Positions 45,423 through 55,298 are shown, numbered from the stretch's first letter. The stretch is DNA of 64,000 nt from Modestobacter italicus (GCF_019799965.1 NZ_JABGCJ010000003.1:62001-126000), one strand, 5' to 3'. The notes: a model not told the origin generated them from the letters alone. Numbers and translations: made by a program.

Positions 45423-45494
45423 CTGGGGTACCAGGACTCGAACCTAGACTAACGGAACCAGAAACCGTCGGGCTGCCAATTACCCCATACCCCA
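45423..45494 (-). tRNA. tRNA-Gln (CTG)
   Basis: A 72-nt minus-strand gene: acceptor TGGGGTA/TACCCCA, anticodon loop TTCTGGT (anticodon CTG), T-arm loop TTCGAGT, discriminator G. The last anticodon-stem pair is T-T (positions 31-39), a tolerated mismatch. It lies with tRNA-Glu downstream of gltX. Confidence 0.94.
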
Positions 45495-45578
45495 AGGGTC
45501 GTGCTGCGCCTTGCGGCACGGGAGAGAACTGTACCCGATGCCGGGGAGGGGTGCGCAGGCACCCCCTCCCCCGGCGCG

Positions 45579-46967
45579 TCAGCCGCCCGGCGGCCGGGTC
45601 CAGCCACCGGCGGACGGCGGAGCGTGCGGGCCCCAGCCGGGGTGCACGACCGGCTGGCCCCACCCGGGCTGTGCGGCCTGCTGACCCCAGCCAGGCGGGG
45701 CCCAGCCCGGCGGCGGCGCACCCCAGGCGGGCGGCACCGGAGGACCACCGACGGGTGCGGGCCCACGCCCGTCGTCCGTCCCCAGCTCCAGGGCCGGGCT
45801 CACCATCTGCAGGGACATCCCGCGGCGGGCCACCACGACCCAGGCCACGAAGGCGGCCATCCCGACGATCCCCAGCAGCGTGGTCGCCCACCCCAGGACG
45901 CCGCCCGGGTCGACCGCGGCGGCCCGGTCCCCCAGCGCACCGGCCAGCAGGAAGATCACCACGTTGTTCACCGCGTGCAGCGCGATGGCGGCCTCGAGCC
46001 CGCCGGTCAGCCACACCACCGCGGAGAGCGCCAGGCCGATGGCGAACCGGTACAGGAAGCTCTCGAAGTCCGGCGGCAGGTGCGCCAGGGAGAACAGCAC
46101 GGCCGTGCTCACCCCGGCGACCAGCGCGCCCGCCTGCGGACGCCCGATCCACCCGGCGATGGCCTGGCTCAGGTACCCGCGGAAGACGTACTCCTCGGCG
46201 GCGGCCTGCAGCGGCGTGGTGGTGAGCACCACGAGCAGCATCCAGCCGAACGACGCGGTGGGGCCGGTGACGTCGACGCCGGAGGCAGCCACGCTGACCA
46301 GCAGGCTGATCGCCACCGCCAGTCCGAGCGTAGCCAGGGCCCGCCAGGTCCACGGGGCGAACAGCCGCCAGCGCAGCCGGCCGCGGACCGAGGACGACCA
46401 CCCGATCCGCAGGCCGTGCGGCACCAGCCAGCACAGCCAGACGATCGGGATCGCCACGATCAGCGACAGGTTGGTGATCAGCAGGACGGCGACGTCGAAG
46501 AGGTCCTGCTGGGCCAGGTCCAGCCCGACGCCACTGAGGTAGACGACGACGCCCAGCACACCGCCGGCGACCAGGTACAGCACGGTGAACAGCAGGAGCC
46601 CGAGCACCGGACGCCACCACGCCCAGTCGCGGGCCCGCATGAGCAGCACGTAGGGCTGGGGCGTCGCGTGCGGTGGGGCGCCGGGCGGTGTCACCGGCCG
46701 GGCGGGCCGCGGCGCGGTACCGGCCCCCGGCGGTCCCGGGTACGGGTGCCCCGGGTACTGGGGCCCGCCGTACGGAGACCCCTGGTACTGGGGCCCCGGG
46801 TACTGGGGACCTGGGTACTGGGGCCCCGGGTACGCGCCGGCCCACGGCGGCGGACCGATCGGCACCTGGGGCGGAGCGCCGTACGGACCGGTCGGTGGGG
46901 GGCCGGCGTAGGACGGCTCGCCGTACGGCTGCCCCGGCGTCGGCCCGCCCCAGCCCCCGCTGGTCAT
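45579..46967 (-). CDS. CPBP-family intramembrane glutamic endopeptidase
   Basis: This 462-aa membrane protease is of the CAAX/Abi type. The N-terminal 100 residues are Pro/Gly/Tyr-rich, with PGPQY repeats. About eight membrane helices follow. The active-site motifs are [11 protein letters not shown] (EExxxR), FSLAHLPPD and [10 protein letters not shown] (HxxxN). The C-terminal 80 residues are again Pro/Gly/Trp-rich (GWGQ repeats), so the catalytic core is flanked by disordered tails. The ATG overlaps the gltX stop by four bases. The substrate is unknown. Confidence 0.9.
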   Translation of the reverse strand: MTSGGWGGPTPGQPYGEPSYAGPPPTGPYGAPPQVPIGPPPWAGAYPGPQYPGPQYPGPQYQGSPYGGPQYPGHPYPGPPGAGTAPRPARPVTPPGAPPHATPQPYVLLMRARDWAWWRPVLGLLLFTVLYLVAGGVLGVVVYLSGVGLDLAQQDLFDVAVLLITNLSLIVAIPIVWLCWLVPHGLRIGWSSSVRGRLRWRLFAPWTWRALATLGLAVAISLLVSVAASGVDVTGPTASFGWMLLVVLTTTPLQAAAEEYVFRGYLSQAIAGWIGRPQAGALVAGVSTAVLFSLAHLPPDFESFLYRFAIGLALSAVVWLTGGLEAAIALHAVNNVVIFLLAGALGDRAAAVDPGGVLGWATTLLGIVGMAAFVAWVVVARRGMSLQMVSPALELGTDDGRGPAPVGGPPVPPAWGAPPPGWAPPGWGQQAAQPGWGQPVVHPGWGPHAPPSAGGWTRPPGG

Positions 46968-48448
46968 CCGGTCGCGGTCGCGCGGGCGGCCGCCAGCCGG
47001 GAGAGCGTGCGGTCCCGGCCGAGCAGCTCCATCGACTCGTACAGCGGCGGCGAGACCGTGCGACCGCTGACCGCGACCCGGACCGGCCCGAAGGCCTGCC
47101 GGGGCTTGCGGCCCAGCCCCTCGACCAGGGCCTCCTTCAGCGCGGTCTCGATCGCCGGCGTCGTCCACTCCGGCAGGGCCTGCAGCGCCGCCACGGCCGC
47201 GTCGAGCACCTCGCCGGCTCCGGCGCCCAACTGCTTCTCCGCGGCCGCGGGGTCGATCTCGACGTCCTCGGTGAACAGGAAGCCGAGCAGCCCGACGGCG
47301 TCGGAGAGCACGATCATCCGCTCCTGGGCCAGCGGCGCGATCGCGGTCAGCACCGCGGCCTGCTCGGCGGTGGGCGGGTCGGCGACCAGCCCGGCGGTGG
47401 CCAGGTACGGCGTCACCCGGGCGATGAACTCCTCGACCGGCAGCGCCCGCAGGTGGGTGGCGTTGATCGCCTCGGCCTTCTTGAGGTCGAAGCGGGCGGG
47501 GTTGGCGCTGACCCGGGTGACGTCGAAGGCCTCGATCAGCTCCGCCGGCGAGAAGACGTCCCGGTCGTCGGCGATGGCCCAGCCGAGCAGCGACAGGTAG
47601 TTGATCAGCCCTTCGGGCAGGAAGCCGCGCTCCCGGTAGACGTCGAAGTTCGACTGGGGGTCGCGCTTGGAGAGCTTCTTGTTGCCGTCACCGAAGACCA
47701 GCGGCAGGTGCCCGAACCGCGGCGTCCCCTGCGCCACGCCCACCGCCGTGAGCGCCTCGTACAGCGCGATCTGACGGGGCGTGGAGGGCAGCAGGTCCTC
47801 CCCGCGCAGCACGTCGGTGATCCCCATCAGGGCGTCGTCGACGGGGTTGGTGAAGGGGTACAGCGGCGCCCCGTTGCCCCGCATCAGCACGAAGTCGGGC
47901 ACCGACCCAGCAGCGAAGCGCACCTCGCCCCGCACCAGGTCGGTCCACACGACGTCCTCGTCGGGCATCGCGAGCCGGAGCACCGGCACACGGCCCTCGT
48001 CCCGGAAGGCGGCCTTCTGCGCGTCGGTGAGGAAGCGGTCGGCGTTGTCGTAGCCGAGCTTGGGGTCCTGCCCGGCCGCGCGCCGGCGGGCGTCGACCTC
48101 CTCGTTGGTCGAGAAGGACTCGTAGGCGTGCCCGGAGGCGAGCAGCTTCCCGGCGACCTCCTGGTAGACCTCCGACCGCTCGGACTGCCGGTAGGGCCCG
48201 TTGGGCCCGCCGACCTCGGGGCCCTCGTCCCAGTCCATGCCGAGCCAGCGCATGCAGTCGAGCAGGTGCCGGTAGGACTCCTCGGAGTCGCGGGCGGCGT
48301 CGGTGTCCTCGATCCGGAAGACGAAGGTGCCGCCGGTGTGCCGGGCGTGCGCCCAGTTGAACAGCGCCGTCCGCATGGCGCCGACGTGGACGAGCCCCGT
48401 GGGCGAGGGGCAGAACCGGGTCTTCACCGGGCGGGCCGGCGCGGTCAT
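46964..48448 (-). CDS. gltX: Glutamyl-tRNA synthetase
   Basis: This 494-aa class I synthetase charges tRNA-Glu. In actinobacteria it is usually non-discriminating and also makes Glu-tRNA-Gln for the GatCAB amidotransferase. The HIGH-type motif is [19 protein letters not shown] and the KMSKS-type motif is [21 protein letters not shown] and [13 protein letters not shown] are conserved. Both cognate tRNA genes (Glu twice, Gln once) lie 1.5 kb downstream on the same strand. The ATG overlaps the stop of the FAH-family gene. Confidence 0.96.
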   Translation of the reverse strand: MTAPARPVKTRFCPSPTGLVHVGAMRTALFNWAHARHTGGTFVFRIEDTDAARDSEESYRHLLDCMRWLGMDWDEGPEVGGPNGPYRQSERSEVYQEVAGKLLASGHAYESFSTNEEVDARRRAAGQDPKLGYDNADRFLTDAQKAAFRDEGRVPVLRLAMPDEDVVWTDLVRGEVRFAAGSVPDFVLMRGNGAPLYPFTNPVDDALMGITDVLRGEDLLPSTPRQIALYEALTAVGVAQGTPRFGHLPLVFGDGNKKLSKRDPQSNFDVYRERGFLPEGLINYLSLLGWAIADDRDVFSPAELIEAFDVTRVSANPARFDLKKAEAINATHLRALPVEEFIARVTPYLATAGLVADPPTAEQAAVLTAIAPLAQERMIVLSDAVGLLGFLFTEDVEIDPAAAEKQLGAGAGEVLDAAVAALQALPEWTTPAIETALKEALVEGLGRKPRQAFGPVRVAVSGRTVSPPLYESMELLGRDRTLSRLAAARATATG

Positions 48449-49254
48449 CGGGCGCCGGCCGTGGACGTCGGGTCCGCGCCGGCCACCGTGTTGGTCAGCG
48501 TCCCCAGCGCCTCGATGGTGCACTCGACCCGCTGCCCGGGCCGGATCGGCCCCACCCCGGACGGGGTGCCGGTGAGCACGACGTCGCCGGGCAGCAGCGT
48601 CATCACCTGGGAGATGTGCGAGATCAGGGTGGGCAGGCCGAACAGCAGCTGGCTGGTGCGGCCGGACTGGCGGAGCTCGCCGTCCACGCTGCAGGTGATC
48701 TCCAGGTCGGCCGGGTCCTTGCCCAGGCCGGCGAGGTCGGTCTCGATCCAGGGGCCGATCGGGCAGAAGGAGTCGAAGCCCTTGGCCCGGGTCCACTGCC
48801 CGTCGCTGCGCTGCATGTCCCGCTCGGTGACGTCGTTGCCGATCGTGTAGCCGAAGACGCTGGCCATCGCCTGCTCCGGGGTGACCTGGCGGGCTCCGCG
48901 CGCACCGATGACGACGGCGAGCTCCACCTCGTGGTGGACGTCGGTGCTGCCGGCCGGGATGCGGATCGCGTCGCCAGGGCCGATCACGGAGGTCGAGGGC
49001 TTGAGGAAGATGAGCGGCTCCTCCGGCGCGTCACCGGTGGCCATCTCCTGCACGTGGTCGGCGTAGTTCTTGCCGACCCCGACCACCTTGCTGGGGAGGA
49101 TCGGCGAGAGCAGCCGCACGTCGGCGGCGGCGAACCGCTGGCCGGTGAAGGAGATCTGGCCGAACGGGTGGCCCTCGATCTGGGCGACCTGGCCGTCCCC
49201 GTCGAGGACTCCGAAGGACATGCCGGCTGGGTGGGCGAAGCGGACGATGCGCAC
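48445..49254 (-). CDS. Fumarylacetoacetate hydrolase-family enzyme
   Basis: This 269-aa protein carries the FAH fold. [13 protein letters not shown] is the start of the catalytic domain, followed by metal-binding [41 protein letters not shown] and [17 protein letters not shown]. Family members are acylpyruvases, oxaloacetate decarboxylases or ring-opened hydrolases. The substrate is unknown. It sits upstream of gltX in M. tuberculosis too (Rv2993c). It is translationally coupled to gltX. Confidence 0.9.
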   Translation of the reverse strand: MRIVRFAHPAGMSFGVLDGDGQVAQIEGHPFGQISFTGQRFAAADVRLLSPILPSKVVGVGKNYADHVQEMATGDAPEEPLIFLKPSTSVIGPGDAIRIPAGSTDVHHEVELAVVIGARGARQVTPEQAMASVFGYTIGNDVTERDMQRSDGQWTRAKGFDSFCPIGPWIETDLAGLGKDPADLEITCSVDGELRQSGRTSQLLFGLPTLISHISQVMTLLPGDVVLTGTPSGVGPIRPGQRVECTIEALGTLTNTVAGADPTSTAGAR

Positions 49255-49329
49255 GTCCAGAGGTTAGTCGCCACCCGCGACCTGCCCCACGGCGCTGTCG
49301 GGTGCCCTGCCCGGTCGCTACGGTGCCCC

Positions 49330-49722
49330 ATGGCCTCCCGGATCACCGCCGTGACCGTCGACAGCCGCCGACCGGCCGAGCTCGCCGCCTGGTGGGCCGA
49401 GGTGCTCGGCTTCGAGGTCGTCGAGACCGCGGACGACGGCTACACCGAGATCGGCCCGCCCGGCCAGGGACCGAAGGGCCCGGTGCCGACGCTGGCCTTC
49501 GTCACCGTCCCGGAACCGACGCCGGGCAAGGTGCGGCTGCACCTGGACCTCAACGCCACCGACCGGTCGCAGGCCGAGGAGCTGGACCGGCTCCTGGCGC
49601 TGGGCGCCACCCCGGTCGACGTCGGTCAGGGGCCGCTGACCGAGGAGATGACCTGGCACGTCCTCGCCGACCCGGAGGGCAACGAGTTCTGCCTGCTGGC
49701 GAGCACGGTCGCACCCCTCTGA
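49330..49722 (+). CDS. VOC (glyoxalase/bleomycin-resistance-like) protein
   Basis: This 130-aa single-module VOC protein has ITAVTVDSRRPAELAAWWAEVLGFEVV, followed by VRLHLDLNATDRSQAEELDRLLALGA and WHVLADPEGNEFCLL, the typical betaalphabetabetabeta pattern ending in DPEGNEFCL. Metal ligands are suggested by His and Glu in these segments. The ATG at 49330 is clear. Function is not predictable. It faces the FAD monooxygenase with only nine bases between. Confidence 0.85.
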   Translation: MASRITAVTVDSRRPAELAAWWAEVLGFEVVETADDGYTEIGPPGQGPKGPVPTLAFVTVPEPTPGKVRLHLDLNATDRSQAEELDRLLALGATPVDVGQGPLTEEMTWHVLADPEGNEFCLLASTVAPL

Positions 49723-49731
49723 CCGCAGGGC

Positions 49732-50940
49732 TCAGGCCGCTGCGCCGCCGGGCGGCGGCGGCTCCCACCGGAGCACGGCCGTGCCGGCCGCTGCCGCGCG
49801 ACCGGCCGGGACCGCCCGCACCGCGGCGTTGCGGAGGGCCTGGCGCGGTCCGCCCGGCACGTGCGCCCCGAACCGCGCCGTCTGCGCCGAACGGCGGGCG
49901 ATCAGCTGGCAGCGGGGCCGGCGGTCGCGGTCGAAGGCGGCCAGTGCGGCCCGCAGCGGTGCGCCGTCGGCCAGCGGCTGCCCGATCAGCCGGCCGACGC
50001 AGACGCCGTCCTCCACCGAGGTGTTGGCCCCCTGGCCCATGGTGGGCAGCATCGCGTGGGCGGCGTCGCCGATAAGCACCGTGCGCCCGCGCACGTAGCT
50101 CGGCAGTCCTCGCGGCAGGTGGTGCACGTCGTGCCGCAGCAGCCGGCCCGGAGCGGTCGCCGCGATCGTGGCCCGCACGTCCCCGGACCAGCCGGAGAAG
50201 CGCTCCACGACCGCGGTCAGCTCGTCGTCGAAGGACGTGCGCTCCGGCAGCCGGACGTAGCCGTACCAGTAGACCTGCGCGGCGCTGATCCGCACGGCGC
50301 CGAACTCCGCGTCCGGCCCCCAGCGGGCGGTGAAGCCCTCGTCGGGGGTGTGGTCGTCGTCCACCACGGCCCGCCAGCTGCTCCGGCCGCTGTACCGCAG
50401 CGCCGCGCGGCGGCCGGGGAACAGCCGGCTGCGCACCCCGCTGCGGATGCCGTCGGCGGCCACCACCAGGTCGGCGGGAACGGTGTGCTCGCCCGCGCCG
50501 TCCAGCCACGTGACGGCGGCCGGCGCACCGCCGGGCTCCCCCGGCTGCACCGCCACGACGCGGGCACCGGTGGTCAGGTCCGCTGCCCCCGCGGCCCCCA
50601 GCAGGGCGCCGTGCAGCCGCTGCCGGTGCACCCCCCAGGCGACGTCCACCGCTTCGGGGTCCCCGGGCCGTCCGGGGAGCCGCAGCAGCCAGCGGCCGTG
50701 CAGGTCCCGGACGCCGGCCGCGACGGTCCGGTGCCCGGCGGCGCGGACCCGCTCCCCCACCCCGAGGGCGTCCAGTGCGGCCATGCCGTTCCGGGTCACC
50801 GCGAGGCCGGCGCCGACCTCACCGGAGGTGGCGGCGCGCTCGAGCACCCGCACCGACCACCCGGCCTGCAGCAGTGACACCGCCGCGGCCAGGCCCGCGA
50901 TCCCACCGCCGACCACCGTGGCCGATCGGGGTCCGGTCAC
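49732..50940 (-). CDS. FAD-dependent monooxygenase
   Basis: This 402-aa group A flavoprotein hydroxylase has the N-terminal dinucleotide motif ATVVGGGIAGLAAAVSLLQAGWSVRVLER (GxGxxG), the DG motif ADLVVAADGIRSGVRSRL and the GD motif RTVLIGDAAHAMLPTMGQGANTSVEDGVCV. Such enzymes hydroxylate aromatic rings. The substrate is not predictable. The GTG at 50940 overlaps the cimA stop (GTGA), so it belongs to the cimA transcript and its expression probably follows isoleucine status. Confidence 0.88.
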   Translation of the reverse strand: MTGPRSATVVGGGIAGLAAAVSLLQAGWSVRVLERAATSGEVGAGLAVTRNGMAALDALGVGERVRAAGHRTVAAGVRDLHGRWLLRLPGRPGDPEAVDVAWGVHRQRLHGALLGAAGAADLTTGARVVAVQPGEPGGAPAAVTWLDGAGEHTVPADLVVAADGIRSGVRSRLFPGRRAALRYSGRSSWRAVVDDDHTPDEGFTARWGPDAEFGAVRISAAQVYWYGYVRLPERTSFDDELTAVVERFSGWSGDVRATIAATAPGRLLRHDVHHLPRGLPSYVRGRTVLIGDAAHAMLPTMGQGANTSVEDGVCVGRLIGQPLADGAPLRAALAAFDRDRRPRCQLIARRSAQTARFGAHVPGGPRQALRNAAVRAVPAGRAAAAGTAVLRWEPPPPGGAAA

Positions 50941-52568
50941 CCGGCACCCCGCCCCGCCGAAGGGGCCCGGTGCCGGACGGCGTAGGTGAGCGCGTCGACC
51001 AGCGCGTGCCAGGAGGCCTCGACGATGTTGTCGTGCACCCCCACGGTGGTCCACTCCCCTGCCCCGTCGGTGCTGTCGACCAGCACCCGGGTGGTGGCGC
51101 TGGTGCCGCCGTTCCAGCCCAGGATGCGCACCTTGTAGTCGGCCAGCGAGACCCCGGCCAGGTGCGGGTGCCGGCTGACCAGGGCCTGGCGCAGCGCGTT
51201 GTCCAGCGCGTTGACCGGGCCGTTGCCCTCGCCGGTGCTGATCACGCGCTCCGTCGTCCCGTCGTCGTTGGGCAGGTGCACCTTCACCGTCGCCTCGCTG
51301 ACCACCACGCCGTTGCCCCAGTGCTCCACCGAGGTGCGGTAGCTCTCCAGCTCGAACAGCGGGCCCGGGGCGCCGGGCAGCTGGCCGCGCAGCAGCAGCT
51401 CGAAGGAGGCGTCGGCGGCCTCGAACGACCAGCCGTCGGCCTCCAGCACCTTCACCTGGTCGACGACCCGGCCGATCGCGTCGCCCTGCCCGGCCAGGTC
51501 GACCCCCAGCTCGCGGCCCTTGAGCTCGACCGAGGCCCGGCCGGCCATCTCGGTGACCAGGATGCGCATGTCGTTGCCGACGACCGCCGGGTCCAGGTGG
51601 TTGTACAGCTCCGGACGGACCTTGATCGCGCTGGCGTGCAGCCCGGCCTTGTGGGCGAAGGCGGAGGCGCCGACGAAGGGCTGGTGGTCGTCGGGGGCGA
51701 TGTTGGCCAGCTCGGCGATGGCGTGGCTGACCCGCTTCAGCTCCGGCAGGCACTCGGCCGGCACGACCGGCAGCCCCATCTTGGTCACCAGGTTGCCGAT
51801 CAGCGCGAAGGTGTCGGCGTTGCCGGCCCGCTCGCCGTAGCCGTTGGCGGTGCCCTGCACGTGGGTGACGCCGGCCTCGACCGCGGCCAGGCTGTTGGCG
51901 ACCGCGCACCCGGTGTCGTCCTGGCAGTGGATGCCCAGCCGGCCGTTGGTGCGGGACCGCACGTCGGCGACCACCCGGCCCACGCCCATCGGCAGCATGC
52001 CGCCGTTGGTGTCGCACAGCACCCCGACCTCGGCACCGGCCGCGAACGCGGCCTCGAGCACCTGCACGCCGTACCCGGGGTCGGCGGCGTACCCGTCGAA
52101 GAAGTGCTCGCAGTCGACGAACACCCGCCGTCCGTGCGACACCAGGAAGGCCACGGTGTCGGCGACCATGGCCAGGTTCTCCTCCAGCGTGGTGCGCAGC
52201 GCCTCGCGCACGTGCCGGACGTCGGACTTCGCGACCAGGCACACGACCGGGGTCTCCGCATCGAGCAGCGCGCGCACCTGGGCGTCGTCCTCGACCCGGA
52301 CGCCGGCCTTGCGGGTGGCGCCGAAGGCGACCAGCTGGGCGTGCCGGAGCCGGAGCTCGGTGCGGGCGCGGGCGAAGAACTCCGTGTCCTTGGGCAGGGC
52401 GCCGGGCCAGCCGCCCTCGATGTAGCCGACCCCGATCTCGTCCAGCAGCCGGGCCACGGCCAGCTTGTCGGCGACGGACCAGCTCACGCCCTCGCGCTGC
52501 GCGCCGTCGCGCAGTGTCGTGTCGAAGACGTGGAACTGCGGATCGGTGGTGGCGGCGTCCTCGGCCAC
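50937..52568 (-). CDS. cimA: (R)-citramalate synthase
   Basis: This 543-aa enzyme condenses pyruvate and acetyl-CoA to citramalate, a threonine-independent entry to isoleucine synthesis. It has FDTTLRDGAQREGVSWS (residues 15-31), WPGALPKDTEFF, CDTNGGMLPMGV, IHCQDDTGCAVANSLAAVEAG and GTANGYGERAGNAD. A C-terminal regulatory domain of about 140 residues (KVRILGWNGGTSATTRVLVDS, then ASWHALVDALTYAVRHR) probably binds isoleucine. The GTG start lies 40 bases after the attenuator terminator. The downstream enzymes leuB, leuCD and ilvC are close by. Confidence 0.93.
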   Translation of the reverse strand: MAEDAATTDPQFHVFDTTLRDGAQREGVSWSVADKLAVARLLDEIGVGYIEGGWPGALPKDTEFFARARTELRLRHAQLVAFGATRKAGVRVEDDAQVRALLDAETPVVCLVAKSDVRHVREALRTTLEENLAMVADTVAFLVSHGRRVFVDCEHFFDGYAADPGYGVQVLEAAFAAGAEVGVLCDTNGGMLPMGVGRVVADVRSRTNGRLGIHCQDDTGCAVANSLAAVEAGVTHVQGTANGYGERAGNADTFALIGNLVTKMGLPVVPAECLPELKRVSHAIAELANIAPDDHQPFVGASAFAHKAGLHASAIKVRPELYNHLDPAVVGNDMRILVTEMAGRASVELKGRELGVDLAGQGDAIGRVVDQVKVLEADGWSFEAADASFELLLRGQLPGAPGPLFELESYRTSVEHWGNGVVVSEATVKVHLPNDDGTTERVISTGEGNGPVNALDNALRQALVSRHPHLAGVSLADYKVRILGWNGGTSATTRVLVDSTDGAGEWTTVGVHDNIVEASWHALVDALTYAVRHRAPSAGRGAG

Positions 52569-52607
52569 GGTGTCTCCCGGGTTGGCTCGGTACTGGGCCC
52601 AGACACG

Positions 52608-52633
52608 AAAAAACCTCCCGGGGTACGGGAGGT
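52608..52633 (-). terminator. Attenuator terminator in the cimA leader
   Basis: On the minus strand, an 8-bp stem ACCTCCCG/CGGGAGGT with a 5-base loop (52613-52633) ends in six U (AAAAAA at 52608-52613 on the plus strand). It stands 40 bases before cimA, and transcription must cross it to reach the gene. Confidence 0.85.
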
Positions 52634-52634
52634 C

Positions 52635-52663
52635 GCGCGCAGTCCGGGGAGGTGACTGCGCGC
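52635..52663 (-). promoter_or_regulatory. First hairpin of the cimA attenuator
   Basis: A perfect 10-bp stem GCGCGCAGTC/GACTGCGCGC with a 9-base loop. Its far arm touches the leader stop codon, so a ribosome stalled on the Ile codons would prevent it from forming. The loop holds ACCTCCC, which could instead pair over 7 bp with the 3' arm of the terminator. Confidence 0.75.
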
Positions 52664-52695
52664 TAGCCGATGATGATCGTGCGGGTGGCGTCCAT
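52663..52695 (-). CDS. Isoleucine-rich attenuator leader peptide of cimA
   Basis: A ten-codon reading frame MDATRTIIIG followed by TAG, with three consecutive ATC (Ile) codons at positions 7-9. It lies just ahead of a hairpin and a U-run terminator in the cimA 5' leader, the classical layout of amino-acid attenuation. If Ile-tRNA is scarce, the ribosome stalls on the Ile codons and the downstream fold should favour read-through. The upstream GGCGGTG could serve as a weak ribosome site. Size and codon content support a regulatory peptide with no other role. Confidence 0.82.
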   Translation of the reverse strand: MDATRTIIIG

Positions 52696-52821
52696 CACCG
52701 CCAGTACAGCACGCCGGACCACGTTGGTGGAACGACCGTTCCACGCACTGGGACGGCGGGAATCCGCGTGACGGACTCGGGGGCAGCGGGCAGCATCGCA
52801 GCCCGACCCCGAGGAGGAACC

Positions 52822-53223
52822 GTGATCCCCAGCGCGTGGGAGGCCGTGCACCGCCCCGAGGACGGCGAGCTCGTCGGGTACCTGGCGCCGCACGACGACG
52901 GCCTCGTCGTGCCCACCACCCTGACCGGGACCCCGGCCGGTGCCCCTGACGAGCCGGAGGCGGCGGCCGGACTGCTGGTCGCCTCCGGGCTGGCCAGGCT
53001 GGCCCGCCGGTGGTGGTGCCGGCTGCCGGACACCCTGCCGCCGGGCCTGCTCGACGCCGGCGGACCGACCGCGCACTGGGACTGGCGTCCCGTGGTGCTG
53101 GTGGAGGTCTCCCCCGCCGGCTGCCGGGTGCGCCCGGAGGCCCCGACGCCCGAGGAGGGCGGCGCGCAGGCCTCCCTACCGGTGCCGGTGGGCACCCTGC
53201 TGCGGGAGCAGCCGCCCGGTTGA
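52822..53223 (+). CDS. Conserved hypothetical protein
   Basis: This 133-aa soluble protein begins MIPSAWEAVHRPEDGELVGYLAPHDDGLVVPTTLTG, with a second half rich in Trp and Pro (WWCRLPDTLPPGLLDAG, HWDWRPVVLVEVSP). The GTG at 52822 has a strong GAGGAGG upstream, and an open frame further upstream is a cimA shadow. I recall similar short proteins in other actinobacteria but no known function. It diverges from the cimA leader and converges on the MDR gene. Confidence 0.75.
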   Translation: MIPSAWEAVHRPEDGELVGYLAPHDDGLVVPTTLTGTPAGAPDEPEAAAGLLVASGLARLARRWWCRLPDTLPPGLLDAGGPTAHWDWRPVVLVEVSPAGCRVRPEAPTPEEGGAQASLPVPVGTLLREQPPG

Positions 53224-53236
53224 GGCGCCGGACGGG

Positions 53237-54211
53237 TCAGCCGACCTCGATGACCACGCTGCCGGTCTTCTGGCCGCTGTCGACGTACCGGTGGGCCTCC
53301 ACGATCCGGGACAGCGGCCAGCGGTGCTCGTCGAGGACGGGCCGGAAGGTGCCCGCGGCCAGCATGTCGCGCAGCTGTGCGGGCAGCGACGGGTCCTGGA
53401 CCGGTACCGGGAAGACGACCCGGGGCCCGGGCAGCAGCGGCGTGACCAGCGCGAGCAGGGGGTTCTGGGCGAGCCGCCCCAGATCGGTGGACACGTAGCG
53501 ACCGCCCGGCCGCAGGAGCCGCCGGCAGCGGCGGAAGGAGCTCTTCCCCACCGCGTCCACGACGACGTCGTAGCGGTGCGGGTCGGCGTGGAAGTCCTCG
53601 GTGGCACGGTCGATGACCCGCTCGGCGCCCAGGCTGCGCACCAGGTCGGCGCGCGCACCGTCGCAGACGGCGGTGACGTGCGCGCCGAGGGCGTGCAGCA
53701 GCTGGACCACCGCCGAGCCGATCGCGCCCGTGGCACCGTGGACGAGCACGTCCTCGGCGGCGGCGACCCGCGCCCGGCGCAGCACGGCCACCGCGTAGTG
53801 GGCGCCCTCCGTGGCCGCCGCGGCCACGTCGTCCGGCACGCCGTCGGGCACCCGGGCCAGGAAGCCGTCGGCGCGGACCGTCAGGTGCTCCGCGTGCGCA
53901 CCGAACCGTCCCTCGACGTAGCCGAAGAGCCGATCCCCGACCGCGTGGCCGTCGACAGCGCTGCCGACCGCGACGACCACGCCGGCGAACTCGGTGCCCA
54001 GCACGGTCGCGCGCGGCCGGCGCACCCCGGTGAACAACCGGGTGACACGGGGGACGCCCGCCCGGTAGGCGCAGTCGGTGCGGTTGACCGTGGTGCAGCG
54101 CACGCGGACCAGCAGCTCGCCGGGGCCCGGGACCGGGGTCGGCACCTCGGTGACCCGGACGACCTCCGGCGGGCCGTACCTCTCCCGCACCGCAGCCAGC
54201 ACGGCGGTCAC
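53237..54211 (-). CDS. Zinc-independent MDR oxidoreductase (quinone reductase-like)
   Basis: This 324-aa NAD(P)-dependent medium-chain dehydrogenase/reductase has an N-terminal GroES-like domain (TAVLAAVRERYGPPEVVRVTEVPTPVPGPGELLVRV) and a Rossmann domain (ATGAIGSAVVQLLHALGAHVTAVCDGARADLVRSLGA). The structural zinc Cys cluster of alcohol dehydrogenases is absent, so it is more like quinone oxidoreductase or a TED2-type enzyme. The GTG starts at 54211. Substrate unknown. Confidence 0.86.
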   Translation of the reverse strand: MTAVLAAVRERYGPPEVVRVTEVPTPVPGPGELLVRVRCTTVNRTDCAYRAGVPRVTRLFTGVRRPRATVLGTEFAGVVVAVGSAVDGHAVGDRLFGYVEGRFGAHAEHLTVRADGFLARVPDGVPDDVAAAATEGAHYAVAVLRRARVAAAEDVLVHGATGAIGSAVVQLLHALGAHVTAVCDGARADLVRSLGAERVIDRATEDFHADPHRYDVVVDAVGKSSFRRCRRLLRPGGRYVSTDLGRLAQNPLLALVTPLLPGPRVVFPVPVQDPSLPAQLRDMLAAGTFRPVLDEHRWPLSRIVEAHRYVDSGQKTGSVVIEVG

Positions 54212-54278
54212 GCTAGCGCCGTGGCGTGCCGGGCGGGGCGTCCGCGAGCATCCGGCCGGCGGTCCGCCCGCCCGGGGG

Positions 54279-55298
54279 TCAGCCGGAGAGCGCAGCGAGC
54301 CGGTCGCCGACCTCCGCAGTGCGGATGGTGGCCTTCGGGTCGCGGGTGGAGAGGTCGAAGGCGACCGCGGCGTTGACCTTCTTGGCCAGTTCGGGACGGC
54401 CCAGGTGGTCCAGCAGGAGGCCCACGGAGAGCACCGTCGCCGTCGGGTCGGCGATGCCCTGGCCGGCGATGTCCGGCGCCGACCCGTGCACCGGCTCGAA
54501 CATGCTCGGGTTGGTGCCCGAGACGTCCAGGTTGCCGCTGGCGGCCAGGCCGATGCCGCCGGTCACCGCGGCCGCGACGTCGGTGACGATGTCGCCGAAC
54601 AGGTTGTCGGTGACGATCACGTCGTAGCGGCCCGGGTCGGTGATGAAGAACATCGCCGCGGCGTCGACGTGCTGGTAGGCCACGGTGACCTCGGGGAACT
54701 CCGCCGCGAGCTCCTCGACCGTGCGCGACCACAGCGAGCCGGCGTGGGTGAGCACGTTGGTCTTGTGGATCAGGGTCAGGTGCCGGCGGGGCCGGGCCAG
54801 CGCACGCTCGAACGCGTAGCGCACCACCCGCTCCACCCCGAAGGCGGTGTTCAGGCTGACCTCGGTGGCCACCTCGTGCGGGGTGTCCCGCCGGAGCACG
54901 CCGCCGTTGCCGACGTAAGGGCCCTCGGTGCCCTCGCGCACGCAGAGCATGTCGATCTCACCGGGGTCGGCCAGCGGGCTGCGGACGCCGTCGAACAGCC
55001 GGGCCGGGCGCAGGTTGACGTGGTGGTCGAGCTCGAAGCGCAGCTTGAGCAGCAGCCCGCGCTCCAGGATGCCGCTGGGCACCCCCGGGTCACCGACCGC
55101 GCCGAGCAGGATCGCGTCGTGCTGCCGCAGCTCCTCCAGCACCGAGTCCGGGAGCAGCTCGCCGGTGCGCTGCCAGCGCGCCGCCCCCAGGTCGTACTGG
55201 GTGCTCTCGACGTCCGGGGCGACCGCGCCCAGGACCTTGAGGCCCTCGGCCACCACCTCGGGACCGATGCCGTCTCCAGGGACCACTGCCAGCCGCAT
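54279..55298 (-). CDS. leuB: 3-isopropylmalate dehydrogenase
   Basis: This 339-aa enzyme oxidatively decarboxylates 3-isopropylmalate in leucine synthesis. It has [78 protein letters not shown], the Asp cluster [17 protein letters not shown] and [21 protein letters not shown]. The ATG at 55298 matches the family N-terminus exactly, and an upstream extension is a shadow. It is upstream of the MDR gene and downstream of the subtilase terminator. Confidence 0.95.
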   Translation of the reverse strand: MRLAVVPGDGIGPEVVAEGLKVLGAVAPDVESTQYDLGAARWQRTGELLPDSVLEELRQHDAILLGAVGDPGVPSGILERGLLLKLRFELDHHVNLRPARLFDGVRSPLADPGEIDMLCVREGTEGPYVGNGGVLRRDTPHEVATEVSLNTAFGVERVVRYAFERALARPRRHLTLIHKTNVLTHAGSLWSRTVEELAAEFPEVTVAYQHVDAAAMFFITDPGRYDVIVTDNLFGDIVTDVAAAVTGGIGLAASGNLDVSGTNPSMFEPVHGSAPDIAGQGIADPTATVLSVGLLLDHLGRPELAKKVNAAVAFDLSTRDPKATIRTAEVGDRLAALSG

